Assembly: GCF_002099425.1 (NCBI RefSeq)
Contig: NW_018344058.1
Location: 124,001 to 188,000, forward strand
Direction of reading: 5' to 3'
Length of the DNA stretch: 64,000 nt
Source of the DNA: Phascolarctos cinereus
Lineage: Eukaryota > Chordata > Mammalia > Diprotodontia > Phascolarctidae
The notes beneath the pieces were generated by a model. It saw nothing but the letters and a program-made list of their open reading frames with translations. It did not search any database and was not told the origin of the DNA. The translations under genes were made by a program, and so were the position numbers. This document shows positions 34,319 to 45,364 of the stretch, one piece after another (within the stretch, counting starts at the first letter, position 1; each line of letters begins with the position of its first letter).

Positions 34319-34435
34319 GAATTCCCCACTTTTAACAAAGAAAAACAGTTAAACAAAATCGACTGACAGAGACTATGTTTGACAGTTTATGCAACATTCT
34401 CTACCTGTAGTTCCCTACCTGTCTATCAAAAGGAG

Positions 34436-34665
34436 GTAATTATGTATTTTTATCTGTTCTTTGGTACCACAGTTGATTATTACAATTTCTTTTGTGTCGT
34501 TTTTGCTTATGCTAATGTATTTGTGTATATTGCTCTCCTAATTCTACATACTTCATTCTCTCTCAGTTCATATATAAAAATTCCCATATTTCTATGAATT
34601 CCTCATATTAATCATTTCTTATAGTGCAATAATGTTCCATTAAATTCATAGTACCTACTTTGTAG
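34436..34665 (-). mobile_element. L1 fragment, antisense
   Basis: 'ttgctctcctaattctacat', 'atgaattcctcatattaatc', 'atttcttatagtgcaataat', 'gttccattaaattcatagta' parallel the pieces at 10010 and 42600. Confidence 0.55.
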
Positions 34666-35004
34666 GTATTTTATACTAAGAAGGTGATATATATAGTTTC
34701 TGTCTATCTTTGACATCTTTATTATATTTTCCTAGTGTATAAACATTTAATAACTTTTCTTCTATAGTTCTAAATCGTGTTCCATGGTGGTAGGACCAAC
34801 TAATAACTCCACAGTGAATATGTCACTTGGTAGCCCATCTAAATAACTCTTTCTCTTCTCATCTTTGCCACTTTGACTTTCTATAGTTTTTAAAGAAGCA
34901 GCTTTTTCTGAATCTTCTTAGCATCATATGCAAGTCCTTTGAAGAAAGTCACTGAAATTTCTTACTCCTTCAAGCAGAACAATTCAATCCACACATATAA
35001 AAAC

Positions 35005-35165
35005 TACTGTGAATTCAGCAGTAGATTTGAGATCAGAGGACGATAGTTCAAATTCCACCTCTGTTCCTAAGTGTGTGATCTCAGGAGAGTCACCTAACCC
35101 CTATGGGACTCAGTTTCTTCATCTGTAAACTGAGATTAGACTAGACAACTCAATCATGTTTTTAC
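35005..35165 (+). mobile_element. MIR-like SINE
   Basis: 'cagcagtagatttgagatca', 'ctaagtgtgtgatctcagga', 'ctcagtttcttcatctgtaa'. Confidence 0.65.
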
Positions 35166-35209
35166 CATGCATATTTGTTTTGTTTAATACTGGCCTACAT
35201 TTTTAGAAG

Positions 35210-36290
35210 TGTACAATTTTTTTTTAATTTTTAATTTTTCAATTAGCAAGCATTTATTTTCTATCCCTCCCACCTCCTCCTACACTGGCAAAAAAAAAAA
35301 AGAAAGAAAAAAAAAGCCTTGTAACAAATAGGCATGGTCAAGCAAAACAAATCCCTACTTCGACCACGTCTAAAAATATGTCTCATTTGGCCTAGACCAA
35401 AGGGTCGATTATCATGTCACGAGGTGGGTTGCTGATGCCATCATCACTGGTCTCTTGGAATCATGACTGAGGCATTAGTCAGAGTTTTTAAGTTTTTCAG
35501 AATTATCTGTTTTTATAATGATGTTATCATATAAATTATTCACTGGGTTCTGTTTCTTCATTCTGTATCAGTTCATAGAAATCATCCCAGATTTCTCTGA
35601 AAACATCCTTTTCATTACTTCTCACATAAGCATCCATATACATCTCATGTTACATCCACATAATATAATTTGTTGTCATTCCCCTATTGATCAGTACCAC
35701 CTTATTTCCAGCATTTTGCCACTACAAAGAGAGCTACTATAAATATTTTGTGCATATAGGTCCTTTTCCTTTTTCTTTAATATCTTTGGGAGAATGACCT
35801 TAATTGTCATATTGCTGGGGTAACTTTGCAGGCATAGTTCCAAACTGCTTTCAGTCACTTCTGACTCTTTGTTTACTGGCAAAGATACTGGAGCAGTTTA
35901 TAATTTCTTTCTCCAGCTCATTTTACAGATGAGGAAACTGAGGCAGAGAGAATTAAGTGACTTGCACCGGGTCACATAACTAGTAAGTGATTGAGGCTAG
36001 ATTTGAACTATATAGAGCAATTCACAGCTCTACCAACATAGCATTAATAATCCCGGTTCCACAGCCTCTTCAACATTTGTCATTTTCCTTTTTTTTGGTC
36101 ATCTTTCTATCTTTCTGAGTTGCTTTAATTTGCATATCTATTTATGATTTGGAGCCTTTTTTATAAGGTTGTTGACAACATAGATTTCTTTCAAAAACTA
36201 CCTGTTTATGCCCACTGATCATTTATCAAGTGGGGAATGGTTTTTATACTTGTAAATTGAATCCAGTCCTTATTTAAAAAAAAATAAGTA
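35210..36290 (-). mobile_element. L1 fragment, antisense, interrupted by MAR1
   Basis: 'caattagcaagcatttattt', 'gccttgtaacaaataggcat', 'ggtcaagcaaaacaaatccc', 'tcagttcatagaaatcatcc', 'gagagctactataaatattt', 'gcatagttccaaactgcttt'; after the SINE 'caattcacagctctaccaac', 'tcttcaacatttgtcatttt' and 'tcatttatcaagtggggaat'. This is antisense marsupial L1, old and non-coding. Confidence 0.65.
35852..36010 (-). mobile_element. MAR1 SINE fragment nested in L1, antisense
   Basis: 'cttctgactctttg', 'ggcaaagatactggagcagt', 'ttacagatgaggaaactgag', 'gtcacataactagtaagtga'; the head is missing. The L1 reads on across both borders. Confidence 0.85.
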
Positions 36291-36484
36291 ATGTTTTTCC
36301 AGTTTGCATGTCTTCCTTGCACAGAGGTGATAATAATCTCTGTATTGTTCTAGTTTTAGTAAGTGTTCTGCTGAAGTGAGCACTAAGGATACCATTTCTT
36401 GACTCATTTTGCCTAAGCCAGAATATACAACACATTTTTACTTACATACAGATGAACATGTGGAATGTAGAAATAGCTGCAGAG

Positions 36485-36682
36485 CCTAGAGTAACAGGTT
36501 CTGGACTAGAATTCTGGAAGCAGTGGATTGTTCTGCTCACGGCACAAATTCACTTCATAGCCTTGGATAAATCACTTAACTTTAACCTTTCTTTGTTTCA
36601 CTTCCCTTGTTTGTAAAATAAGGAGGTTAGACTAAATGTTTGATCTCTAAAGTTCCTTCCAGCTATGACATTTGACACTTCT
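36485..36682 (+). mobile_element. MIR-like SINE, degraded
   Basis: 'gaattctggaagcagtggat', 'ccttggataaatcacttaac', 'ctctaaagttccttccagct', 'atgacatttgacact'. It lies about 110 bases upstream of a KCNH7 exon. Confidence 0.6.
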
Positions 36683-36790
36683 ACAAAATAAAACCTATCT
36701 CAGTTCCTTAGATTTAGGAAGGACACTCATGCAAAGAAATGCTACCTCAAGTGTAAATATGTGTAATATAAACCTTGCTATTTTCCACAG

Positions 36791-36959
36791 ATATCACTGA
36801 TGCAAGAAATTGGGAACAAGAAAATTCCCGGGGACACCAAGAGGTCCCTAGTCCCTCAGCATACCACCGTGTTACCTGGGGGATCTGTGAAACTGAAAGT
36901 GATCTCACCTATGGAGAAGTGGAACATCGGTTAGATTTACTCCAAGAACAACTTAACAG
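36791..36959 (+). CDS. KCNH7: KCNH7 coding exon 4 of 6 in window (start of coiled coil)
   Basis: This exon encodes [20 protein letters not shown], a Ser/Pro-rich bridge, then [19 protein letters not shown] and LDLLQEQLN. The last part starts the C-terminal coiled coil (heptad leucines in [10 protein letters not shown]) that helps ERG subunits tetramerise. The acceptor ttttccacag is good, and the donor is AG|gtatca. Entry is phase 1 and exit phase 2; the final two bases (AG) join the A of the next exon to make Arg, giving LNRLESQM, so an intron cuts the coiled coil in mid-heptad. An old MIR-like SINE ends about 110 bases upstream. Confidence 0.96.
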
Positions 36960-37269
36960 GTATCAAAAAGCAAGTGCATGACATAAGAATGATAAAATGG
37001 ATCCTTTTTCTGTTTCTAGGCTTACTGTCAGAAACTAAATCCATCCTGCCCCTCTCCCACCCTGTGTACATGCATTGTCTTTTCTCAGAGAATAGAACAT
37101 TGAAGTAGCTCAGAATTGATAACCGAGCGATGTTTAAAAAAAACAACTCTCCTTACTCATCTTTTTGTAGCCTTTGGGTGGTGCGGCTGTATACTTTATT
37201 GCTACCTTAAAATTGTTCATAAAATGAACTTCATCTTCTGTCATACAGTTTATCTTGTTGTGCCATTTC

Positions 37270-37650
37270 ATTCATGACGGAGATCCTGAACCTTGGTTTT
37301 TCCACTTACTCTTTGTGTGGCCCTGGGTAGATTCACTAAGCCTGATTTCTCACTTGCAAAATGAGAAAAATAATATTCTGTTATCTGCTTTAAAGGGATA
37401 TAGAGCCAGAACTGGAGTCTTCCTGAGTTCAAATCTAGCCTCAATCACTTACTAGTTATGTGACCCTGGGCAAGTCACTTAATTCTCTCTGCCTCCGTTT
37501 CTTCATCTGTAAAATGAGCTGGAGAAAGAAATTATAAACTACTCCAGTATCTTTGCCAATAAAACCCCAAATGGGGTCACAAAGAGTCAGAAGTGACTGA
37601 AATGACTGAACAAACCTGCCTTAAAGTGTTCTTATGAGGAACATATTAGA
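37270..37650 (+). mobile_element. MIR-like SINE interrupted by MAR1
   Basis: 'acttactctttgtgtggccc', 'tttctcacttgcaaaatgag' lead to the MAR1 border; 'ttaaagtgttcttatgagga' continues on the other side. Confidence 0.6.
37396..37615 (+). mobile_element. MAR1 SINE nested in MIR, with target duplication
   Basis: 'gagttcaaatctagcctcaa', 'tagttatgtgaccctgggca', the RTE tail and 'gaacaaac'. The flanks CTGCTTTAAAG (37385-37395) and CTGCCTTAAAG (37616-37626) differ by one base. Confidence 0.9.
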
Positions 37651-37742
37651 TATTATTTTATATTATTATTAAATAGATAATTAAGCTCATATAATATATA
37701 CAAAGCAACATCTAATTATTAAGCTATAGGTTAAAGATTTAA

Positions 37743-37895
37743 AACTAGAAGAGATTTAGTCCAATGCACTTACTTTTTAGATGAGGAAATTGAGGCCCAG
37801 GGAAGTAAATAAAGTGACTTGCCCTACTAATAGAGGCAATAAGTACAAGAGGTAGGATTTGAACACAGGTCCTCTGCTTCAAGATGCTTCCTGAT
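37743..37895 (-). mobile_element. MIR/L3-like SINE or LINE remnant, antisense
   Basis: 'agatgaggaaattgaggccc', 'taaagtgacttgccctacta', 'ggatttgaacacaggtcctc'. Confidence 0.6.
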
Positions 37896-37998
37896 GTACT
37901 TAAATATAACAGGAAACTCCTGGCATGGCAACTCCCTCCACCAATAAAGATCACATACATACGTACAATGCTTCCCAACATTTTTTGTTCTGCAAACT

Positions 37999-38025
37999 CC
38001 AACAACAACAACAACAACAATTATT

Positions 38026-38074
<49 letters not shown>
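37999..38074. repeat. (AAC)n then (ATG)n microsatellites
   Basis: About seven AAC units, then ttatt, then about 16 ATG units. Confidence 0.96.
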
Positions 38075-38076
<2 letters not shown>

Positions 38077-38262
38077 TTTACTATGTGCCAGGAGCTGTGT
38101 TAAGCACTTTACAAATCTCTCATTTAGTCCTCACACTACCCTGGAAGGTAGATGCTATTATTATCTCCATTTTACAAGTGAGAAAACTGAAGCAGACAGG
38201 GTTAAATGACTTGCCCAGAGTAACAACAGCTAGTAAATGTCTGAGGTGGGATTTCTATCAGG
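38075..38262 (-). mobile_element. MIR-type SINE, antisense
   Basis: 'tactatgtgccaggagctgt', 'gttaagcactttacaaatct', 'tctccattttacaagtgaga', 'aaatgtctgaggtgggattt'. The (ATG)n tract is its expanded tail. Confidence 0.8.
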
Positions 38263-38510
38263 GCAACTAGGTGGCACAATGGATAGAGCACTACACCTGG
38301 AGTCAGGAAGACTTATCTCCCTGAGTTCAAACCTGGCCTCAGACACTTACTAGCTGTGTGACCCTGGGCAAGTCACTTAATTCTATTTGCCTCCGTTTCC
38401 TCATCTGTAAAATGAGCTGGAGAAGGAAATGGTAAAGCACTTCAGTATCTTTGCCAAGAAAATCCTAAATGGGTCACAGAGTCAGATACAACTGAACAAC
38501 AATAACTAAT
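38263..38510 (+). mobile_element. MAR1 SINE
   Basis: 'gggcaactaggtggcacaat', 'ttactagctgtgtgaccctg', 'cttcagtatctttgccaaga', ending 'ctgaacaacaata'. Confidence 0.92.
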
Positions 38511-38529
38511 TGGACTAAGGTACACATGA

Positions 38530-38673
38530 CAACAGATGAAAAAAATAAGGCAAGATAGAGTTAAGTGACTTGCCCAGGATCATGCAATTAGGAAATATCT
38601 TAGGCTGGATTGAAATTCAGGTATTCCTGATGCCAGGAATAAAGCTCTATCCACAGTATGACCTAACTAGCTG
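38530..38673 (-). mobile_element. MAR1/WSINE1-type SINE head, antisense
   Basis: 'gagttaagtgacttgcccag', 'gattgaaattcaggtattcc', 'ctctatccacagtatgacct', 'aactagctgc'. Confidence 0.75.
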
Positions 38674-38739
38674 CAGACAGCATTCTGTATCCATCCTAAA
38701 CAGAGGCAGAAGATAAAAGCTTGCATTATATTTGGCTCA

Positions 38740-38890
38740 AAATGTCCATTCAAGTCCTCTATTCCCAGCTCTGCTACATATTACCTGTGTCACCTTAGGC
38801 AAATAATTTAACTTTGTTGGGCCTTGGGTTCCTCATCTGTAAAATGAGAGGCAGAATCTTAATCCTTTGATACTAGGGTTTGTGGTTATC
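38740..38890 (+). mobile_element. MIR-like SINE
   Basis: 'attacctgtgtcaccttagg', 'cctcatctgtaaaatgagag'. Confidence 0.65.
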
Positions 38891-38999
38891 TGTTGGGTGA
38901 ACCTTTTTTTAAGTCATAAAAAGAGAATCTCAGTTACATTCTTACATGGAAAGATTATATTTGTAATTCATGAGACCTTTGTCAGTATTAGGGTAGTTG

Positions 39000-39860
39000 G
39001 AGGGGAAAAAAAATTACATGTATAGATAGATTGATAGAGGGCACAAGGTGAGTTGAAGATGAATGGGTGATATCTTGAGAATAAAATTAAGGGGTAAGAA
39101 AGGATTATACTGGGAGAAGGATAAAGGGAGAGGTAGAATAGAGTAAATTATCTCACATAAAACAGACAAAAAAAGGCTTTTACAGTGGAGGGGAAGTGGG
39201 GGAAGGTGAGGAGGAATGAGTGAATCTTATTCGCTTTGGATTTGGCTTAAGGAGGGAATAACATACACATTCAATTGGGTATGGAAAGCTATCTTACCCT
39301 ACAGGAAAATAGGGGGGAAGGGGATAAGAGAGTGGGAGGATGATAGAGTAGATTGGGGGAGGGGGTAATCAGAAGCAAACACTTCTGAGGAGGGTTAGGG
39401 TCAAAAGGGAGAATAGAATAACTGGGGGACAGAATAGGATGAAGGGAAATATAGCGAGTTTTCCACAGCATGACTACTATGGAAGTGTTTTGCTGAACTA
39501 TACAAGTATAACCTAAATCGAGTTGCTTGCCTTCTCAATGAGGGTGGGTGGGGAGGGAGAAAGGGAGAAAATTTTAAAAGTTTTAAAAACAAATGTTAAA
39601 GATTGCTTTCACATGCAACTGGGAAATAACATATACAGGCAATAGGGTAAAGAAAACCATCCTGCCCTACAGGAAAAGAGAAGAGGAAGGGGATAAGAAA
39701 AGGGGGGGAGATAGAAGGGAGGGCAGATTAGGGGAAAGGGTATTCAGAATGCACACTGTGTTGCGGTTGGGGGAGAGAGATGAGATGGGGAGAAAATCTG
39801 GAACTCAAACTCTTGTGGAAGTGAATGTTGAAAACTAAAAATAAATAAATTAATGGATTA
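39000..39860 (+). mobile_element. Purine-rich marsupial retroelement 3' region, two diverged units
   Basis: A G/A-rich stretch in which the block 'ccctacaggaaaa-agg-ggaaggggataag' occurs near 39297 and again near 39664, about 370 bases apart, with 'caactgggaaataacatata' between. It ends 'gaaaactaaaaataaataaa', an A-rich retroposon-like tail. I recall similar sequence as common in marsupial genomes, probably the 3' part of a LINE, but cannot name the family. Confidence 0.5.
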
Positions 39861-39914
39861 AAAAAAACTTTTTGTAAGAAGGTTTTTACAATTCTCCTTA
39901 ATCTTAGGTGCTCT

Positions 39915-40030
39915 CCCTCTGATGTTGTCGCTGTTGTTCAGTCATTTCAGTCGTGTTTGACTCTTTGTGACCCTCATTTGGGGCTTTCTTGGCAAAGATA
40001 CTAGAGTGCTTTGCCATTTCCTTCTCTAGC
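39915..40030 (-). mobile_element. MAR1 SINE tail fragment in L2, antisense
   Basis: 'gttgttcagtcatttcagtc', 'gtgaccctcatttggggctt', 'ggcaaagatactagagtgct'. The element breaks off at 'ttctctagctt'. TCTGAT on both sides looks like a short target duplication within L2 sequence. Confidence 0.85.
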
Positions 40031-40258
40031 TTTCTGATATCACCTCCAATTTATCTTGTACATATCTTTTTTTTATCCATAGTGGTACATATTCTCTCCA
40101 TTAGGTTGTGAGCTCCTTGAGAGCAAAAACTGGTTTTTTGGGGGTGGGGGAAGGGTTGTTTCTTTTAGGGCTGGATTTTTTTTTGGGGGGGAGGTTGTCT
40201 TTCTCAGGCATTGGCACATAGTAGGTGCTTAATAAACACTAGTTGACTTGACCTGAAA
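40031..40258 (+). mobile_element. L2 3' end
   Basis: 'gatatcacctccaatttatc', 'taggttgtgagctccttgag', 'ggcattggcacatagtaggt', 'gcttaataaacactagttga'. It contains G- and T-rich expansions near 40135-40200. Confidence 0.75.
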
Positions 40259-40747
40259 AGTGCTACACTCAGCCACAAAAAAAGCAATCAGTCCAGAATG
40301 TCAAGAGATTCCATGGCAGATAACTTAGTGAATTAATTTCAGGAAGGTAGGTAGACCTTACATTAAAAGAAGTAATTACTCTTGTCAAACAAGATTCAAA
40401 TGGTTTTAAGAGTCTAATATTAGCCAGTAAAGAGTTCTAGATCAGATGAGAGAGCAAGCAGTTTGCAGTCAGTAGAATCCACTTCAGCTTCATCTTTCTT
40501 CTTTTACATGTCAGTCTGCATGTTTGATCTTGCCTCCACCCAACTCTCAAGGTAGAGCAGAAGTCAACAGTTTGGTGCTTAGAGGAGGAGCCAGAGCAAC
40601 CTTTAGCATAAGCTAGCTTTAGATTGAGCTCACTTTGACTCAAGACCAGTAAATACATATGTGTCTTTCTAAAGCAGAAAAGCAGAAACACTCTGATTTT
40701 CTATTATCAAACATCTCAATTAATCACTAATATCAACAAGTAATCAT

Positions 40748-40960
40748 TAACTATCCCTACTCACAAGTTTACATTCTAATGGGGCAGACAACAAGTACAC
40801 ATAAAAATACATACAGCACAGCAATAAAGTTAATAAATATAGACATCTTTATAGAAAGTAGTAAAATACAAGGTAGCTTGGGAGGGAGAGTACTATCACT
40901 TGAGAGGATCAGGTGGTATCTGAGCTGCATCATCAAGGAAGAGAAGAATAGTTGTGAGTA
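40748..40960 (-). mobile_element. L2-like 3' part, antisense
   Basis: 'caagtttacattctaatggg', 'gcagacaacaagtacacata', 'atctgagctgcatcatcaag'. Confidence 0.6.
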
Positions 40961-41021
40961 CTCACTACCTTACAACCTACTCACCTCCCTCACTTCCACT
41001 TCCCTGCTCCATCAGTAGTAT

Positions 41022-41640
41022 GTTAGTGTCCCTATTTTGCCACATCCCCTCCAGCATTTGTCGTTTTCCTTTTATATCATGCTAACCAATCTGATGGCTG
41101 TGAGATGGTATTCCAGAGTTGTCTGAATTTGCATTTCTCTAATCAATAGTAATTTAGAGCATTTTTATGTGACTATTGATAGCTTTATTTTCTTTTTCTG
41201 AAAAACTGCCTGTTTGTATCCTTTGACCACTTCTCAGTGGGGAATGACTCTAATTTTTATAAAGTTGACTCAGTTCCCTATGTATTTGAGAAATGAGACC
41301 TATTTCAGAGAAACTTCCTGTAAAAAATTTTCCCCCAGTTTCCTTCTTTCTTTCTGATTTTGGCTATATAACTTTTGTTTGTGCAAACACTTTTCAAATT
41401 TCATGTAATCAAAATTATCCATTTTACTTCCCATTATCTTCTCTATCTCTTGTTTGGTGATAAACTCTTCCCTTATTTATAGACCTGACAGGTAAATTTT
41501 TCCATGCTCCCTTAATTTACTTATGATATTACCCTTTATATCCAAATCGTTTATCCATTTTGACCCTCTATTTTTTGTCAAATGCTTCCTACCATATTTT
41601 CTTTCTCTGGTCCATGGATTTCCTTATCTGTATTTTCTAG
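41022..41640 (-). mobile_element. L1 fragment, antisense
   Basis: 'tagtgtccctattttgccac', 'gcatttctctaatcaatagt', 'tcagtggggaatgactctaa', 'taatcaaaattatccatttt', 'tctctatctcttgtttggtg', 'tttatccattttgaccctct' in the order of antisense marsupial L1. No open frame of use. Confidence 0.75.
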
Positions 41641-42099
41641 ATATACAATACTATTCAACTTTTAATTAATCTATTCCCTACTTCCTCCCCCATCCCCTTT
41701 AAACTATTGAATATGGTATACCTTACTATCCCAAGTCTCTGAGATATCACTATAAGGTTAATTTACTTTCTTGTGTAACAGTCCTTATTTTTCTTCTTTA
41801 TTACACATCAGAGACTATGGGTTTCATTATTCTTCTTCATGAATATTATCTCCTATAAATTTTTAGTCCTCAATCATATTATTTTTCATATGTCAGATTT
41901 GCTGTAGTTTCTGGTTTGATGGATATATGTAAGCAGTGTTTTACCTTCCCCTCTTTTTCAATCTAAAGTCTTCTTGGTCAGTTTTATGAGTGTTCAGACA
42001 AATACATTTTGCCTAATTATAGATAACTCTCATTAGATTCATTCCATCTCTGACCAAGAGCTGTATTGTGTATCTTACACCAAGGTCCCAGAATCCTAA

Positions 42100-42850
42100 T
42101 GCCATTGTCAGCCATCATATTTTTATTTTAATTATCTTTAAAGAACATCCCAAAAAGAACATTTCCATGTACAAAGTAGAACAGAAAAAAAAGAGTGTTT
42201 CATGATTCACGAAAACACAAATCTCCATTACATACAGTTTAATTTTTCAAAGCATACAATAAATTCAACATGTCACTTTCAAGGCTATCTTGTATTTTTG
42301 TGTTTCCTTTTGAATTTCCATCTCTTCTGTACATCAAAAAAAAAAAGATTCAATGACCATCTCTTTCTCTTTCCCCCCCATTCCTCTTCCTCTCTCCCTT
42401 CCTCTTCTCTCTTTTTTGCCAACCCCGTCACTAGCTTCTACCCCACCTCCGTCTTCTGTCCCAATTGAAAAACACAACCCTGGCAACAACATATAGTCAA
42501 GCAAATCAAATCCACACATTTACCACATCCAAAACTGTATATCTAATTTTGCACCTTGAGGTGACTGGTCCTCTGGAGCCATGGTTGGTTATAACATTTA
42601 ATCTTTCTAGTTTTTCTTTACAATGTTGTTAATTGTATAAGTTGTTCTCCTAGTTCTGATCATTTTGCTGTAGAAATTCATACAAGTTTTGCTAGGACTC
42701 TCTGAAACCAAGCTTTTCATCATTTCTTATGACACAATCAAATTCTGTTATATTCACATATCATAATTTATGGTTATTTTCCAATTGACGGGCACCGCAG
42801 TCCCTGTCTTCATGTTTCAGAATTCTGTCTTTCACTTCTTACTTACTTTT
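42100..42850 (-). mobile_element. L1 fragment, antisense, separate from the previous one
   Basis: 'tatagtcaagcaaatcaaat', 'ctggtcctctggagccatgg', 'ttgttctcctagttctgatc', 'tcatcatttcttatgacaca', 'ccaattgacgggcaccgcag'. In the element this part comes before the piece at 41022, so the two are separate insertions or were rearranged. Confidence 0.65.
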
Positions 42851-43079
42851 AATTGGCAACAGTGACGAAGATGCCACCTTATGCTCCTAAGGTCTCTAGT
42901 TTCTTTTTCAAAGGTTCCCCATTCTTAAAAGTACTTTCCTTCTGGTGGGGACATTTGTCCTTGTGAGAAATGGGTAGAAGTAATGAGGTTTAGTAAATCT
43001 CAAGAAGCTCTCCATGGCATCCTTGAATTATGCCAAGGGAAGACTGCATGTCATTTTATTCATTTCAGTGACTTATGAC

Positions 43080-43335
43080 CACCTCAGTACCCCTGAGAGA
43101 AGGTCAGGACAGAGATTAAGGCTGAACAAATAGAGCTGAGGAGATGCTGAGACCACCAAGTGAAATAGTATAGCGGAAAAAGAGGAGACAGAGCCTTGAG
43201 GGACACCCACTGTTGGCAGTGCAAAAACTGGATAAAGATTCCCTCAAAAGATATTGAGAAGGCACAATCAGACAGGCAGGACAAAAATCAGGAGAGAGCA
43301 AAGTCACAAAAACCAAGAAAATGCTGAGTACCAAA
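43080..43335 (-). mobile_element. Probable LINE (L2-like) segment, antisense
   Basis: 'gagaccaccaagtgaaatag', 'gacagagccttgagggacac', 'aaatcaggagagagcaaagt' resemble a recurrent mammalian LINE segment; family uncertain. Confidence 0.45.
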
Positions 43336-44739
43336 TTTTGCAATATTAGATCCAACAGATATAAGACTACTTACTTTTCTTTTAAGGAAGAAACTAGAAT
43401 CCTACAGATTCTTTCACCATTTTTCTTCCTATTTGAGACTTAACAAGTTAGTCACAGCTGGGTATTGTTTCAAGCTAAATTGGGCAATGGCTGCAGGTAT
43501 TTAAATATATCATGTGGAACAGTAGGGAAGCCTCACACTCTGAGCTTGTACCTGATCGGCAAGGTGATCATTTGTCCCCTGGCAGAATGACAAATGTCAG
43601 TGTCACAGTGATCTGATTCTACAATATAAAACTGCTGCCTATACTTCCTGGGTGTGTTTGTCAAAATCTGTCCTTAAAATAGATTTTTTTAAAAAAATCT
43701 ACAGATATTGCTTACATAGACACAATGCATGATACCAAAATGCATCTGCTCTCAAAGCCTACTTAAGATACCTCCATCAAAGTTATAGAGAGCACAACAA
43801 AACTGACAATTTTTGAGTCTTGATTGGATTCTGAGTAGGAGAGGAAGTACCTTTTAAAAATATGACTGTTAAAATTACAGCACAGTGAATGATAAACATT
43901 TTGTTGTAAATAAAACATCTTTCAGGAGAAAAACAGGAGATGACAGTTTGGAACTGTAGCTGTAGAACAATAACATAAATGGTCAGTTTGGTCAGACAAG
44001 ATATGATTCAGAAAAAAAAGTTACTATTTGTTGAGTATACTACAGACAAGTCAAATGACTAATTAACTGAAATTTTCTCTTTTTAGTGGGTTCTTGTCAT
44101 ATTGTGCAGGCACAGTCAGTCACATACAACTTCACAGACTGTAATTCAGGACAACTACAGGCATACTTGCCATGAAATATGGAGCCTATGAGAATAAAGT
44201 ATTAGGAAGCATGGATAGCAAAAAAAAAACTTTTTAAAAATTATTATTTGAATGGAAAATTCTCAAAATGAAGATTCATTTTTTTCTTCCCTCCAGTGGG
44301 CTTCTATTCTTTTGTCAAATCAAAGGCTTTGTTTTCTTTTCATTCTCCCAGAATTGAATAAAAAATAGCGTGATTAATATTAGACAGAATTTAGTCCTAT
44401 TCTTTTAAATATTATTTTTATTTCCCAGTTATAGGCAAAACAGAACTGATAAGAAATAGAGTTAGGAGAATTCTGTATAAAGACATGATCCAATTTTCTT
44501 ATCCAGATGCCCATAAAATTCTCTTTGATTTTTAGTGCTAACAAATTCAGAAATGGGGAATCAGATTGATATTTTTTTCATAATTTAAACTGTAATTTTA
44601 AGGGAAAATTAAATTAGCTGTCCATTTGGCTATTTGTAAACTCTAACAAAAAATCATCAGAGTAGTAGTTGCACACCAGAGGTGTCATGGATATAAGCAT
44701 CGATATGGCCTTAAGTTTGGGTCCTCAAAGAATTCAGAA

Positions 44740-45000
44740 GGGTAAAGAAAGCATTTATTAAGCACTTAAGTGCCAAGAACTGTGATTAGTTCTAGGAATA
44801 CCAACCAAGATAGTCCCTGCCCTCAAGAAGTTTACACTCTAATAGGCAAAGACTACACATATAAAGATGTGATGGGCAGGGAAAGGTGTTTTAGTCTGGG
44901 AAGTCCCAGGAATAGTAAGTGAAACATAGGGGAGTTGATTGACCTGCCCCATTCAAAAGGCAATAATGAGTTGATTTAATTACAGTTCTCTGCGTAAGTG
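44740..45000 (-). mobile_element. L2-like 3' end, antisense
   Basis: 'agcatttattaagcacttaa', 'ccaagatagtccctgccctc', 'aagaagtttacactctaata', then an older inner part. Confidence 0.75.
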
Positions 45001-45001
45001 G

Positions 45002-45212
45002 AGGGACAATTAGGTGGTACAGTGGATAAGGTGCTAGGCCTGGAGATAGGAGGAAGTGAGTTCAAATCTAAACTCAAACACATATTAGCTGTGTAACCCT
45101 AGGCAAGTCACTTAACCCTATTTGCCTCAGTTTCCTCCTCTGTAAAACTAACTGGAGAAGTAAATGGCAAACTATGGTGTCACGAAGATTATGATATAAC
45201 TAAATAACAAGA
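45002..45212 (+). mobile_element. MAR1 SINE, degraded tail
   Basis: 'ggacaattaggtggtacagt', 'ttagctgtgtaaccctaggc', 'cctcagtttcctcctctgta', a shortened RTE tail. Confidence 0.85.
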
Positions 45213-45364
45213 AGTTTAAGTGATGTAGAAAAAGGTGAGAACTGGAATAAGAAGATGAGCAGCAAGGCAGAAAATGGCTGAGGTGAGGAAGACATTGCCA
45301 GGGAGTCTGAAGCGCAGTGGCTTAGTTTATCCTAAAGACAGAATCTTGTCTTTTAAGACAAAAT

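Larger units (their letters stand above)
25126..36790 (+). other. KCNH7: KCNH7 intron (phase 1), 11.7 kb
   Basis: SINEs crowd the first 2.8 kb; the middle (about 28540-33830) is almost free of young repeats and looks like ordinary old AT-rich intron with scattered L2 and MIR remnants. The end holds antisense L1 pieces and an LTR-derived segment. I see nothing nameable in 25990-26385, 27875-28145, 28540-30125, 30235-31480, 32350-33830, 34670-35000 and 36300-36480. Confidence 0.85.

Noticed and set aside
37884-38270. 128-residue ORF with an Asp run
   Set aside because: The Asp run is the (ATG)n microsatellite read in one frame, followed by SINE sequence.
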